The notes: a model not told the origin generated them from the sequence alone. 64,000 bases of DNA from Asticcacaulis sp. AC460 (GCF_000495795.1 NZ_AWGD01000028.1:21676-85675); one strand, 5' to 3'; positions 8,838 through 17,800 are shown, numbered from the stretch's first letter. Translations and numbers: made by a program.

Positions 8838-9422
8838 ATGTCCGATTCCATCCTGTCCCGCCGAACTCTGCTGGGCGCCAGTGCCGGCGTTGCCGCCGCC
8901 CTGACCGCCGCCGCCCGGCCCGCTTCCGCCAGCGGCCTGGTCGACCTCGATCCGATAAAGACCGAACTGGTGATGAACCTGGTCGTGACCTGTTCGACGC
9001 CGCAGCCGATGGGGCCCAACGCAGAGGCCAAGGATGGCCGCCGCGACGTCATCTGGCCGATCATCGGCGGGCGCTTCGAAGGGCCGAAACTGAAGGGCAA
9101 GGTCGTCCCCGGCGGCGCCGATTTTCCCGTCACCCGGCCGGACGGAGTCGATGTCGTCGACGCCTTCTATCGCCTGCAGGCCGACGATGGCACCTTGATC
9201 ATCATCCATAATGTCGGGCTGATGTACCCGCAGGCCGACGACGGGCGCTATGTCTTCCGCCTCAGCCCCAGCTTCACCACCGTGAAAGGGCCGCATGACT
9301 GGCTGCAAAAGTCGTTGTTCCTGGCCACCCTGGTCTATGGCGACGCCGTGCCGGAGCCTATGCGCCTGGCCAAAGGGCCGGACGAGAACGACCGGCTGAT
9401 CCAGGTTCATCGGGTCTTTTAG
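8838..9422 (+). CDS. Second Tat-exported DUF3237 domain protein
   Basis: 194 residues from the ATG at 8838, preceded by AAGGG at a suitable spacing. An in-frame start at 8781 would overlap the palindrome and lacks a signal peptide at its N-terminus. LSRRTLLGASAG is a twin-arginine signal. The core repeats the paralogue at 2921-3490 closely: WPIIGGRFEGP, VPGGADFPVTRPDG and an IIIHNVGL strand. The function is unknown. The operator in front of it links it to the LuxR-type regulator. Its TAG overlaps the TAA of the convergent oxidase gene by two bases. Confidence 0.85.
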   Translation: MSDSILSRRTLLGASAGVAAALTAAARPASASGLVDLDPIKTELVMNLVVTCSTPQPMGPNAEAKDGRRDVIWPIIGGRFEGPKLKGKVVPGGADFPVTRPDGVDVVDAFYRLQADDGTLIIIHNVGLMYPQADDGRYVFRLSPSFTTVKGPHDWLQKSLFLATLVYGDAVPEPMRLAKGPDENDRLIQVHRVF

Positions 9423-10549
9423 ACGAAGACGCTTTTCAGTGTCTCCAACGCCGCCTGGGCGGCAACCGGATCCGGATTTTCGTTGTCGTCGTTCCAGCCC
9501 GACATTTCGCCGCCGGTGGCCTGAACAACGATGCCGTCACGCCGTGCCAGCACCAGAAGGCCACGGGCATAGAAGCCGTAGTGGACGTCCGGCTGGGGCA
9601 CCAGCCAGACGATCTGGCCGCGCACCGGGGTGATGCTTTCGTCTTTCCACAGGGCGCGGGCGCCGTAGCCGGTGCAGTTGATAACCACCTTCTCCTTCAG
9701 CCGCGACAGATCGGACGGCGAATGGAACTCCATGGCTTCGAAGCGGCCGCCGGCGGCGAGGAAGTCGCTTTCGAGCTGGTGGCAGTAGGACGCGACGTTG
9801 AACGTCATCTGTGACATGCGGCGGACTTCGGCGGCATTGAATGGATGGGCACCGGTATAGGGGGATGAGTGCGGCACGACATCGCCCAGCCGGTTTTCCA
9901 GGTAGATAAAGCCCGGGTCCTCTTCGGCCTGTTGTGGTGGCTGCGCCTCCGGCGGGGGCGAAGGATTGCGGCGGACGAGGTACTGGTCCAGCCATTCGAC
10001 CGGATTGCCGGCCAGGCCGACAAAGCCGCGGTGCATGGCCAGGGAGGTGCGCGCCATGCGCTCCCAGCGGTCAGCAAAACCGGCGTCGACCGAGGCTGCC
10101 TTGGCGACGCGCGAGTCCGGCGACCAGGTGCCGGTCGCCCGGGCCGAGCGCACAAACGGGAAGCGTTCCCTGGCGTAGATGGTGACGTCGGCGCCGGCGC
10201 GTTGGGCGGTGATGGCGGCGGTCAGGCCCAGGGCGCCGGCGCCAATGACGGCGATCTTTTCCGGCGAGGACTGCATGGCCAGTTTGACCGCGGCTTCGGC
10301 CGAGCCCCACGACAGGGACCAGCCGCTGCCGCCGTGGCCGTAGTTATGGACGACGATCTTGCGGCCGACCGTCTCGGTTTCGATACGCGGTCCGGCGGCG
10401 CGGAATGGCCTCAGGCAGACTGTGGTGCGAAAGACATCAGGTTCGTTGACGCGGATCGGCACGATGGGCGTATCGGCCCGGGCCAAGGTCGGGAGTGCGG
10501 TCAGACCTGCTGCTGCCAAGCCTGTTTTGAAGAGATGCCGCCGGTCCAT
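9419..10549 (-). CDS. Tat-exported FAD-dependent oxidoreductase, D-amino-acid oxidase (DAO) family
   Basis: 376 residues from the ATG at 10549, chosen because AGGAGG lies 6 nt upstream and because RRHLFKTGLAAAGL is then a clean twin-arginine signal; the longer frame would extend into the permease gene. A Rossmann FAD-binding motif is visible at about 95-125 (IAVIGAGALGLTAAITAQ), with VRGQIVWLVP and a C-terminal GGEMSGWND segment matching the DAO fold. It likely oxidises an amine or D-amino acid in the periplasm, with cofactor loaded before Tat export. Third gene of a leftward operon after the exported nucleosidase and the NCS2 permease. Confidence 0.85.
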   Translation of the reverse strand: MDRRHLFKTGLAAAGLTALPTLARADTPIVPIRVNEPDVFRTTVCLRPFRAAGPRIETETVGRKIVVHNYGHGGSGWSLSWGSAEAAVKLAMQSSPEKIAVIGAGALGLTAAITAQRAGADVTIYARERFPFVRSARATGTWSPDSRVAKAASVDAGFADRWERMARTSLAMHRGFVGLAGNPVEWLDQYLVRRNPSPPPEAQPPQQAEEDPGFIYLENRLGDVVPHSSPYTGAHPFNAAEVRRMSQMTFNVASYCHQLESDFLAAGGRFEAMEFHSPSDLSRLKEKVVINCTGYGARALWKDESITPVRGQIVWLVPQPDVHYGFYARGLLVLARRDGIVVQATGGEMSGWNDDNENPDPVAAQAALETLKSVFV

Positions 10550-10602
10550 TCTGTGCCTCCTGAATGCGGTATCAGTGTCACGGTGAATGCCGGCTTGCAA
10601 CC

Positions 10603-11922
10603 CTATCCGGCGCTCAGATAGACGAAGCGCACGACAAACAACCCGGCCAGGACAAGCAGCATCCAGTCGCTCCGGGTTGCCTTGCCGCGCAGCAGTTTCA
10701 GCAGGGCATAGGCGGTGATGCCGAACGCCAGGCCGTTGGCGATGGAGAAGGTCAGCGGGATGCCGATCAGGATCAGGAAGGCCGGCAAGGCGTCGATCGG
10801 GTCGTCCCATTCGATCTCGGCCAGGGGCTTCATCATCATGGCGCCGACGATGATCAGGGCCGGCGCCGTGGCGGCGGCTGGGATGAACTGGGCGTAGGGC
10901 GCGAAGAACAGGGCCACCAGGAACAGCAGGCCGGTCACCACGGCGGTCAAACCGGTGCGGCCGCCGGCCTGAACCCCGGCGGCGCTTTCGATATAGCTGG
11001 TGACCGTCGAGGTGCCGAAAAACGACCCGACCATGGTGGCGATGGAATCGACGGTCAGGATGCGGTTCAGGCGAGGGATCTTGCCGTCGGCGTCGATCAG
11101 CCCGGCGCGTTTCGAGACCCCGACCAGGGTGCCGACATTGTCGAACAGGTCGACGAACAGGAAGACGAAAATGATTTCGAGCACGCCGAAGCCGGTCTTC
11201 GCGATGTTCAGCGCGCCCGGGATGTCGAGCTGGCCCATGGTGGCGGTCATGGCCGTCAGGTCATAGGGCTGGGGCGTATAGCTGACCAAGTGGAACAGCC
11301 AGCCCAGAGCCGAGGTGCCTAAGATGCCGATCAGGATCGCGCCCTTGATCCTCCAGGCATTGAGCACGGCGATGATCAGCAGGCCGGTGAGCGCCAGCAG
11401 CGGCACCGGCGAATGCAGGTCGCCCAGCGCCACGGTGGTGGCTGGGTTGGCGACGATGATGCCGGCTTCCTTCAGGCCGATAAAAGCGATGAACAGGCCG
11501 ATGCCGGCGGCGACGGCGGCGAACAGGGGCTTGGGGATGGCATTGACGATCAGTTGCCGCACGCCGACCAGGGTCAGCAGCAGGAAACAGACGCCGGAGA
11601 TGAAGACGCAGCCCAAGGCCACCTGCCACGGCAGGCCCATGCCCTTGACCACGGTGAAGGTAAAATAGGCATTCAGCCCCATGCCGGGCGCCAGGGCCAG
11701 CGGGTAGTTGGCGACCAGTCCCATCAGGATCGAGGCGAACGCCGCCGACAGGCAGGTCGCTGCGGCGATGGCGGCAACGGGCATGCCTGTGGCCGACAGG
11801 ATGGCCGGGTTGACCAGGATGATATAGGCCATGGTCAGGAAGGTGGTGAAGCCGGCGACGACTTCGGTGCGGACGGTGGTGCCCTGGGCGGTGAGACCGA
11901 AATAGGTGTCGAGGAACTTCAT
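10603..11922 (-). CDS. NCS2-family purine permease (AzgA/PbuG-like)
   Basis: 439 residues, nearly all hydrophobic, with 12-14 predicted membrane segments. The N-terminus FFGLTAQGT-like and TVRTEVVAGFTTFLTMAYII, plus FFGTSTVTSYIESAAGVQAGG in the middle, are hallmarks of the AzgA subfamily of adenine/guanine/hypoxanthine proton symporters. It starts 1 nt after the stop of the exported nucleosidase-like gene, so the two are translationally coupled; the pairing suggests that adenine released outside the cytoplasm is imported. The oxidase gene follows 54 nt later. The subfamily call is firm; the exact base is not. Confidence 0.9.
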   Translation of the reverse strand: MKFLDTYFGLTAQGTTVRTEVVAGFTTFLTMAYIILVNPAILSATGMPVAAIAAATCLSAAFASILMGLVANYPLALAPGMGLNAYFTFTVVKGMGLPWQVALGCVFISGVCFLLLTLVGVRQLIVNAIPKPLFAAVAAGIGLFIAFIGLKEAGIIVANPATTVALGDLHSPVPLLALTGLLIIAVLNAWRIKGAILIGILGTSALGWLFHLVSYTPQPYDLTAMTATMGQLDIPGALNIAKTGFGVLEIIFVFLFVDLFDNVGTLVGVSKRAGLIDADGKIPRLNRILTVDSIATMVGSFFGTSTVTSYIESAAGVQAGGRTGLTAVVTGLLFLVALFFAPYAQFIPAAATAPALIIVGAMMMKPLAEIEWDDPIDALPAFLILIGIPLTFSIANGLAFGITAYALLKLLRGKATRSDWMLLVLAGLFVVRFVYLSAG

Positions 11923-11923
11923 G

Positions 11924-12820
11924 TCAGTCCTTTCCGGGCAGGGCTTTGACGAAGGCGACGACGACCGAAGCGGAGTTTTCCGACGCCAGGGTCATGAAGG
12001 CCATCATCTGGTTGACGTCGGCATCGCCACCCGCCAGGTCGGATAGTGAGCGGAAGGCGATGAAGGGGACGCTATTGGCGAAGGCGACCTGGGCGACGGC
12101 GGCGGATTCCATGTCGGTGACACGGGCTTTGAAGGCTGTGTGGAGGTATTGGCGGTAGTCGGCATTGTCGACGAAGGACGCGGCGCTCACCCCCTCCCCG
12201 CCGACCACGACCTTTGGCGCGTGTTCGAGGCAGAGCGTGTCCGAGACGCACTGTTTCAGCGCCAGGGGCTCGAGTTTGTGCGCAATGGCGACGAGGGCCG
12301 GATCGGCCGGGAAGCTGTCGTAGTCGATGGTCCCAATGCGGACCTGGCGCGGCAGAAACATGCCGAAATTGGGCTTGTGCGACATGCCCCACAGCCAGGC
12401 CGGCGGGATATAGCCTTCCGGAGTTTCGCGCGCCGTCAGGGTTTCCATCGGCTGGGACCAGGCATCGGCGACAACAATATCGCCGATGTTCAGGCCGGGG
12501 TCGACGCCGCCGGCAATGCCGGACATGACGATGCGTGAGACCTTATAGTGGCTTAGCAGGCGTTGGGTATTCATAGCGGCATTGACCATGGAAACGCCGC
12601 TTAGGGCCATGACCACCGGCTCGTCGCCGATATGTCCGGTGACATAGGTGACGCCGTCATGGGTCTCGGTTTTGGCGTCTTCGATATGCGGCAGCAGGGC
12701 GTCCCATTCGGGATCGAAGGCCAGGACGATGGCCGTGCGCGGCTTGTCCCACGGCATGGCATTGGCCTGACCTGTCACCATTACCCCTATCACCAGCAGA
12801 ATCGCCGCCAGAGTCCGCAT
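11924..12820 (-). CDS. Exported MTA/SAH nucleosidase-like protein (PNP/UDP phosphorylase superfamily)
   Basis: 298 residues from the ATG at 12820, preceded by GGAGGG 5 nt upstream; an ATG 27 nt further out lacks this. A signal peptide (LAAILLVIGVMVTGQANA) precedes the phosphorylase-superfamily domain, with SGIAGGVDPGLNIGDIV, a VTDMESAAVAQVA motif containing the conserved glutamate, and SLSDLAGG whose Asp corresponds to the catalytic acid of 5'-methylthioadenosine nucleosidase. It probably hydrolyses a nucleoside in the periplasm, and the purine permease gene next to it would import the base. Cytoplasmic MTA nucleosidases are about 230 residues; the extra length and signal peptide set this one apart. 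Confidence 0.85.
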   Translation of the reverse strand: MRTLAAILLVIGVMVTGQANAMPWDKPRTAIVLAFDPEWDALLPHIEDAKTETHDGVTYVTGHIGDEPVVMALSGVSMVNAAMNTQRLLSHYKVSRIVMSGIAGGVDPGLNIGDIVVADAWSQPMETLTARETPEGYIPPAWLWGMSHKPNFGMFLPRQVRIGTIDYDSFPADPALVAIAHKLEPLALKQCVSDTLCLEHAPKVVVGGEGVSAASFVDNADYRQYLHTAFKARVTDMESAAVAQVAFANSVPFIAFRSLSDLAGGDADVNQMMAFMTLASENSASVVVAFVKALPGKD

Positions 12821-12894
12821 CGACGCCCTCCGTAGGCGGACAGTCAAACACGGCTGGAGGTTTCGTCAACGGCTTATTTTGCGGGTGCAAACAA

Positions 12895-12924
12895 AAACGC
12901 GGCCGGAGCGATCCGGCCGCGTTT
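12895..12924 (-). terminator. Rho-independent terminator after the sugar symporter gene
   Basis: A perfect 12-bp stem (AAACGCGGCCGG with a 6-nt loop) followed on the minus strand by a T-rich run (TTTTTGTTTG). It lies 22 nt beyond the symporter stop codon and upstream of the nucleosidase gene. Confidence 0.85.
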
Positions 12925-12945
12925 CGCATAAACTGGAAGTGTTGC

Positions 12946-14550
12946 TTACCAGAAGATGCCGTAGAGGACGACCAGGATCGCGACGACCCCGATGGCCAGG
13001 ATGTTGAACGCCGTCGAGGTCTTGAAGCTGACGCCTTCGAGGGTAAGCGTCGAGACTTCCTTCTTGTTCGGCAGGATCAGCGACACCAGCACGCACAGGA
13101 CGGTGCTGGCGACAAACACCCAGCCAACCCGGTTCATGAACGGATAGGCCGGATCGATGTACGACCAGGCTGCCGACATGGCCACGCCGCCGACGATGGT
13201 CGCCAGGGCGCCCGCCGTCGAGCAGCGCTTCCAGAACATGCCCAGGGCGAAGATCACCACGATGCCCGGGGTGAAGTAGCCGGTGAAGTTCTGGATGTAC
13301 TGGAAGGCCTGGTCCCACTTGCCCAGCAGGGGCTCGGCGGTGAAGATGGCGATGATCACCGACACGACGGCGGCGATCTGGCCGACACCGACCAGCTTGT
13401 TGTCCGGAATGTCGCGCTTTAACGGGGCGACGACGTCCAGGGTGAAGATGGTGGCGATCGAGTTGATCTTGGACGCGGTCGAGGAGATGACGGCGAAGGT
13501 CAGGGCCACGAACACCAGACCCAGCAGGCCCGTCGGCAGCAGGGTCATCATGCTGGGGTAGGCCTGGTCCGGCTTGGCCAGGTCGGGCGCCAGGATCAGG
13601 GCGGCCAGGCCCGGAACCACGACGATCAGCGGCATCAGCAGCTTGAGATAGGCGGCGAAGGCGATGCCCTTTTGCGCTTCGGGCAGGTCCTTGGCGGCCA
13701 GGGCGCGCTGGATGATGTACTGGTTGAAGCCCCAGTAGGAGATGTTCATGATCCATAGCCCGCCCAGCAGGACGGCCAGGCCCGGCAGTTCCTTGAAGTG
13801 CGGCGACGACTCGTTGAGGATCATCTTGAAGTGGTCGGGGAAGCGGTCATGCAGGGTCGAGAAGCCGGCGATGAAGCCGGTCAGGTCCTGGGAACCGCCG
13901 ATCTTGGTCAGGGTCAGGAAAGAAATGATCAGACCACCCAGAACCAGCAGGACGACCTGGACGATGTCGGTCATGGCCACGGCCTTCAGGCCGCCGGTGA
14001 TCTGATACAGCAGGGCGAAAATGCCCAGGCCGGTCAGCACCCAGAAGGGCTCAAGGCCCGTGACAGTGATCACCGCCGTCGCGCCCAGCCACAGGATCGA
14101 GGTCAGGTTGACGAAGACGTAGAGGATCAGCCAGAACACCGCCATCAGGTACTTCACGCTGGCGCCGAAGCGCTGCTCCAGGAAGCCCGGCATGGTCATG
14201 ACGCCGTTCTTCAGGAAGACCGGCAGGAAGTACTTGCCGACGATGATCAGGGTCAGGGCCGCCATCCATTCGTAGGAGGCGATGGCCAGGCCGATCTTGT
14301 AGCCCGAACCGGACATGCCGACGATCTGTTCGGCCGAGATGTTGGCGGCGATCAGCGAGGCGCCGATGGCCCACCACGGCAGCTGGTTATTGGCCAGGAA
14401 GTAGCCCTTGGAGGTAGCCTCTTCGCCCGCCTTGCGGCGGCCGACGACCTGCGCCAGGACGAAGATCGAGACGGCGTAGAACACCACGATCCACAGATCG
14501 AGGTTCGACAGGAAATTTGCCGACGGCAAATACTGTTTCAAATCAGGCAT
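12946..14550 (-). CDS. Sodium/sugar symporter of the SSS family, vSGLT-like
   Basis: 534 residues with about 14 membrane segments, the usual length of the family. Motifs known from the Vibrio Na+/galactose transporter are kept: ANISAEQIVGMSGSGY (sugar-contacting Gln at about 75), ASYEW (Glu near 94), WGFNQYIIQRALAAKDL and FAAYLKL. It imports glucose or a related hexose with Na+. It neighbours a secreted beta-glucosidase and lies upstream of an Entner-Doudoroff operon with glucokinase, which is what an unphosphorylated glucose importer needs. A TATAAT -10 box is seen at 14596-14601 but no good -35, and no copy of the LacI-type operator is visible in its leader. Confidence 0.92.
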   Translation of the reverse strand: MPDLKQYLPSANFLSNLDLWIVVFYAVSIFVLAQVVGRRKAGEEATSKGYFLANNQLPWWAIGASLIAANISAEQIVGMSGSGYKIGLAIASYEWMAALTLIIVGKYFLPVFLKNGVMTMPGFLEQRFGASVKYLMAVFWLILYVFVNLTSILWLGATAVITVTGLEPFWVLTGLGIFALLYQITGGLKAVAMTDIVQVVLLVLGGLIISFLTLTKIGGSQDLTGFIAGFSTLHDRFPDHFKMILNESSPHFKELPGLAVLLGGLWIMNISYWGFNQYIIQRALAAKDLPEAQKGIAFAAYLKLLMPLIVVVPGLAALILAPDLAKPDQAYPSMMTLLPTGLLGLVFVALTFAVISSTASKINSIATIFTLDVVAPLKRDIPDNKLVGVGQIAAVVSVIIAIFTAEPLLGKWDQAFQYIQNFTGYFTPGIVVIFALGMFWKRCSTAGALATIVGGVAMSAAWSYIDPAYPFMNRVGWVFVASTVLCVLVSLILPNKKEVSTLTLEGVSFKTSTAFNILAIGVVAILVVLYGIFW

Positions 14551-14568
14551 GAAAGCCCCCTGTAAGAC

Positions 14569-14589
14569 GGCCCGGTCGCATGCCGGGCC
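14569..14589 (-). promoter_or_regulatory. Hairpin in the 5' leader of the symporter gene
   Basis: GGCCCGG and CCGGGCC form a perfect 7-bp stem around a 7-nt loop, between the TATAAT box and the ribosome-binding site (AGGGGG). No U-run follows, so it is not a simple terminator. It may stabilise the message; function unproven. Confidence 0.45.
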
Positions 14590-14714
14590 TGGTTAATTAT
14601 ACTACAAATGACACAGCCCGCAGGCTGAATCAATGCGGAAGTCTCAACAGGTGAATGGCGGCGATGGGATTCGCCGCTCTATATTTTTAAGCCGGGCGGT
14701 GGAGGCCGAAGAAA

Positions 14715-14800
14715 GTCGCCCCACCACCACCCTTCGCCTTTGCCTTGCTACGGCTTCGGGTGGTCCCCCTCCCCACGCGAAGAGCGCGGGGAGGTATGAT
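14715..14800. repeat. Intergenic repeat flush with the GH3 stop codon
   Basis: Contains GAAGAAAGTCGCCCCACCAC and CCCCTCCCCACGCGAAGAGC, ending in GGGGAGGTATGAT directly before the TTA that is the GH3 stop on the minus strand. The copy at 59284-59380 has the same ends and the same position relative to the glnE stop codon. Confidence 0.75.
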
Positions 14801-17545
14801 TTAACGCGGGCAGGTCGCGTCGCCCTCGTCCGAGGCGATTTTGATGCTGGAATAGCTGATCTTCAGCGGGGCATCGCTGGTCAGGGAGAACGGCACGCCG
14901 ACCTTGCTGACGTCAACGCCGGCGGCGACGAAGCAGTCGAGGGTGACCTTCACCGTCGCCCATTCGCCGACCGGCGCCGTCAGGGCCGAGGCGATGTTCA
15001 CGGGATGGGTCGAGCCGGCATCCGTGCCCATGCCCAGCAGGACAGGGCCCGAAACCGGAGCATCCAGGCGATAGGTGACGCCCAGGGTCATCTTGCCGGT
15101 GGTCTGGCGGCTGAGGTCGACGGGGGCGCCAGAAATGGCGGCCTGGCCGCGGCCCGAGCCCGAGTAGACCAGCGAACGGCCGGCTTCCTGTTTGCCGGCG
15201 TCGACCGCGCTCTGGCTCACCGCGCCGCCGGGGCTCGTGAACATGCCCTGGTCGCCCGAGGTGCTGCCCGAGACATCGATCAGGTTCAGGGTCCACGGTG
15301 CCTTGATGCGGCCCGAGGCGAAATAGGTGTCGACATTGACCACGGCTTCTTCGCCGAGGCCGGAGTCTTCCGACAGCTGCGGCACGTAACCGTCGCTGAG
15401 ATAGGTCAGGCCGTAGCCGTAGGCGAACTGCGGATCGTAATCCATGGTGCCGACGTTCAGGGGCTGCTGGTTGGCGAACTTCGGCCACGAGAAGGTCAGC
15501 TTGCCCTTGAAATCGTTGCGCGGCTTCTTGTCGGCATTGCCGACCAGGACGTCGGCGATGCCGCCGCCTTCGGTGCCGGGCAGCCAGGCCGCGACAAAGG
15601 CGTCCGAGGCGTTGATTTCCGGATTGGTCCACATCGGCCGGCCCGACAGGAAGACGGTGACGACCGGAATGCCGGCGTCCTTCAGCTTCTTGATCAGGGC
15701 CAGGTCGGTGGCGTCGCCGGGCTGATAGTCGAGGTTCGGGCGGTCGCCCTGGAACTCGGCATAGGGGTCCTCGCCGATGACCACCACAGCCACATCCGGC
15801 TTTTCCTTGTAGACGCCGTCGACGCTGAGCGAGGCGGTGCCACCGTAACGTTCGACCGTTTCGGCAATGCCTTCGTAGATCGACTGGCCGTTCGGGAAGT
15901 CCTCGCGCGAATTGCCGGTGCCCTGCCAGGTGATGGTCCAGCCGCCGGCCTGTTTGCCGACGTCATGGGCGCCCGAGCCGGTGACCAGGATATGGTCCGA
16001 GCCGCGCAGCGGCAGGATGCGGTTCTGGTTCTTGATCAGCACCAGGGATTCGCGCACGGCCTGGCGGGCAATGGCGCGGTGATCCGGCGAGCCCAGCACC
16101 TGCCAGTTACCCGACAGGGCGCGGTCCTTGGGGGCGCCCAGTTCGAACAGGCCGCCCTTGATCTTGGCACGCAGGATGCGGCGGACGGCGTCGTCCAGGC
16201 GGGCCATCGGCACCTCGCCCGACTTCACGTCGGCCAGGAGGTTGGTATAGACGGCCTTCCAGGTGTCGGGCGCCATGTACATGTCGACACCGGCATTGAT
16301 GGCCTGGGGGCAGTCGTCCTGCTCGCAGCCCGGGATCTGGCGGTGGGCGTTCCAGTCGGTGATGGCGAAGCCGTCAAAGCCCATGCGCTGCTTCAGGGCG
16401 CCGGTGATCAGCCGCTTGTTGCCGGCCATCTTCTCACCGTTCCACGACGAGAAGGAAATCATGACCGACAGGGTGCCGGCTTCGATCGCCGGCGGATAAC
16501 CGGCATTGTGGATGCGGGCCAGGTCGGCTTCGCTCATCTCGGCGTCGCCCTGATCCTTGCCGTTGGCCGTGCCGCCATCGCCGAGATAATGTTTGGCGGT
16601 CGACATGATGTGGCCCGGCTTGATGCCGACGCGCGCGCCATCGGCGCCTTGCAGGCCTTCGACCATGTAGCCGGAATAGGCGGCGACGTCGGCAGGGTTT
16701 TCGGAATAGGACTCGTAGGCGCGGCCCCAGCGCTTGTCGCGAGCGACGGCGACCGTAGGCGCGAAGGTCCAGTCGACCCCGGCCACGGCCATTTCCTGGG
16801 CGGTGGCCTCACCGATCTTGCGGATCAGTTCGGGATTGTGCGCAGCGCCCAGGCCGACATTGTGCGGGAAGATGACCGCGCCGACCAGGTTGGAGTGGCC
16901 GTGGACGGCGTCGATGCCGAACAGGACCGGGATCTTGACCTTGGAGGGATATTCCAGCGAGGCGCGCCAGTAGTCGTCGGCGACTTGCAGCCAGGCATCC
17001 GGGGTGGCGCGTTCGTTCTGGCCCGGCGAGGAGTTACCGCCGGCCAGGATCGAACCCAAGGGATAGATCTTCAGCTCTTCCGGCTTGATGAAGTTGATGT
17101 CGGCCTGGACGGTCTGACCGACCTTTTCCTCCAGCGTCATCTGGCTCATGATTTCGGTGATCCGCGCCTCGGTTGCCGCATCGGCGATACCGGCGTCGGG
17201 CACGACCGGCCAGGCCGGATCGATCGGGATAACGGCGTCGGCCTTGGGCGCCTTGGCGGCTTTCGCGGCGGCAGGCTTTTTGGCGGCGACCTTTTTGGAA
17301 GCCTTACGTGGGGCGCGCTTTTTCGCTTTTGCCTTGGCCTTTTTCTTCTTGGCGGCCAGGTCGACGGCGGCCGTATGCGGCTTGGCGGAGCGGGCCAGGA
17401 CGGCTTCGACGGAGCCGGTTTCAGCGGCCACGACGGCGCCCGTCACGGACAGCGACAGGGCCAGGCCAAAGGCGGTGCCCAGCTTGAGCAGGCGCTTGAA
17501 ACGGGCGGCGGGGTTCGTCGCGGCGGACGGTGACGTAACGGACAT
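14801..17545 (-). CDS. Secreted glycoside hydrolase family 3 beta-glucosidase with a lysine/alanine-rich N-terminal segment
   Basis: 914 residues from the ATG at 17545, chosen because AAGGAG lies 4 nt upstream. A signal sequence (FGLALSLSVTGAVVA) is followed by a Lys/Ala-rich stretch at about 65-102 that resembles histone H1 tails, then the GH3 barrel with KHYLGDGGT and the nucleophile Asp in FAITDWNAH at about residue 397, then the GH3 C-terminal alpha/beta domain (VVTVFLSGRPM) and a ~200-residue beta-rich end like that of ExoP-type exo-beta-glucanases. It releases glucose from beta-glucans or cellobiose outside the cytoplasm. An operator of the ED regulon lies in its promoter, so it is probably co-induced with glucose catabolism. 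Confidence 0.93.
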   Translation of the reverse strand: MSVTSPSAATNPAARFKRLLKLGTAFGLALSLSVTGAVVAAETGSVEAVLARSAKPHTAAVDLAAKKKKAKAKAKKRAPRKASKKVAAKKPAAAKAAKAPKADAVIPIDPAWPVVPDAGIADAATEARITEIMSQMTLEEKVGQTVQADINFIKPEELKIYPLGSILAGGNSSPGQNERATPDAWLQVADDYWRASLEYPSKVKIPVLFGIDAVHGHSNLVGAVIFPHNVGLGAAHNPELIRKIGEATAQEMAVAGVDWTFAPTVAVARDKRWGRAYESYSENPADVAAYSGYMVEGLQGADGARVGIKPGHIMSTAKHYLGDGGTANGKDQGDAEMSEADLARIHNAGYPPAIEAGTLSVMISFSSWNGEKMAGNKRLITGALKQRMGFDGFAITDWNAHRQIPGCEQDDCPQAINAGVDMYMAPDTWKAVYTNLLADVKSGEVPMARLDDAVRRILRAKIKGGLFELGAPKDRALSGNWQVLGSPDHRAIARQAVRESLVLIKNQNRILPLRGSDHILVTGSGAHDVGKQAGGWTITWQGTGNSREDFPNGQSIYEGIAETVERYGGTASLSVDGVYKEKPDVAVVVIGEDPYAEFQGDRPNLDYQPGDATDLALIKKLKDAGIPVVTVFLSGRPMWTNPEINASDAFVAAWLPGTEGGGIADVLVGNADKKPRNDFKGKLTFSWPKFANQQPLNVGTMDYDPQFAYGYGLTYLSDGYVPQLSEDSGLGEEAVVNVDTYFASGRIKAPWTLNLIDVSGSTSGDQGMFTSPGGAVSQSAVDAGKQEAGRSLVYSGSGRGQAAISGAPVDLSRQTTGKMTLGVTYRLDAPVSGPVLLGMGTDAGSTHPVNIASALTAPVGEWATVKVTLDCFVAAGVDVSKVGVPFSLTSDAPLKISYSSIKIASDEGDATCPR

Positions 17546-17687
17546 GGTGCTCCTTAAAGCGCTTTTCCCAACGGTTTTTGTACTTTGTAGCATGGTTAGG
17601 AGCGCGGAACAAAGCCGCCCGCGGAATGCCCCTCGCCGCGCTTACCCGTGTGACCAAATTGTGACCGGCCCCGGGCTGTTGGCGGCG

Positions 17688-17717
17688 ATTATTGACAGCG
17701 CTATCAGACAAGGTCAA
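17688..17717 (-). promoter_or_regulatory. Sigma70-type promoter of the GH3 gene
   Basis: On the minus strand TTGACC (17712-17717) is followed after 18 nt by AATAAT (17688-17693). The LacI-type operator sits in the spacer, so bound repressor would occlude polymerase. A start near 17681 gives a leader of about 135 nt. Confidence 0.6.
17693..17706. promoter_or_regulatory. LacI-family operator TGACAGCGCTATCA (GH3 promoter)
   Basis: Imperfect palindrome of the TGACA-N4-TGTCA type shared with 17802, 21100 and 27069. It overlaps the GH3 promoter spacer. The assigned regulator is the LacI-family protein encoded at 19984-21063. Confidence 0.7.
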
Positions 17718-17800
17718 GCGGTCTTAATACCTTCTTTACCCCCTGAAACCGATGTAAGTCTCGGTTTCATTTGAAAAATATATTTGCTTTCATTATTTAT

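Noticed and set aside
14633..17533. 966-codon plus-strand open frame opposite the GH3 gene
   Set aside because: Antisense shadow of a high-GC gene: composition rich in Arg/Gly/Val/Asp, no motif, and the minus strand has a full GH3 enzyme with ribosome-binding site and signal peptide.
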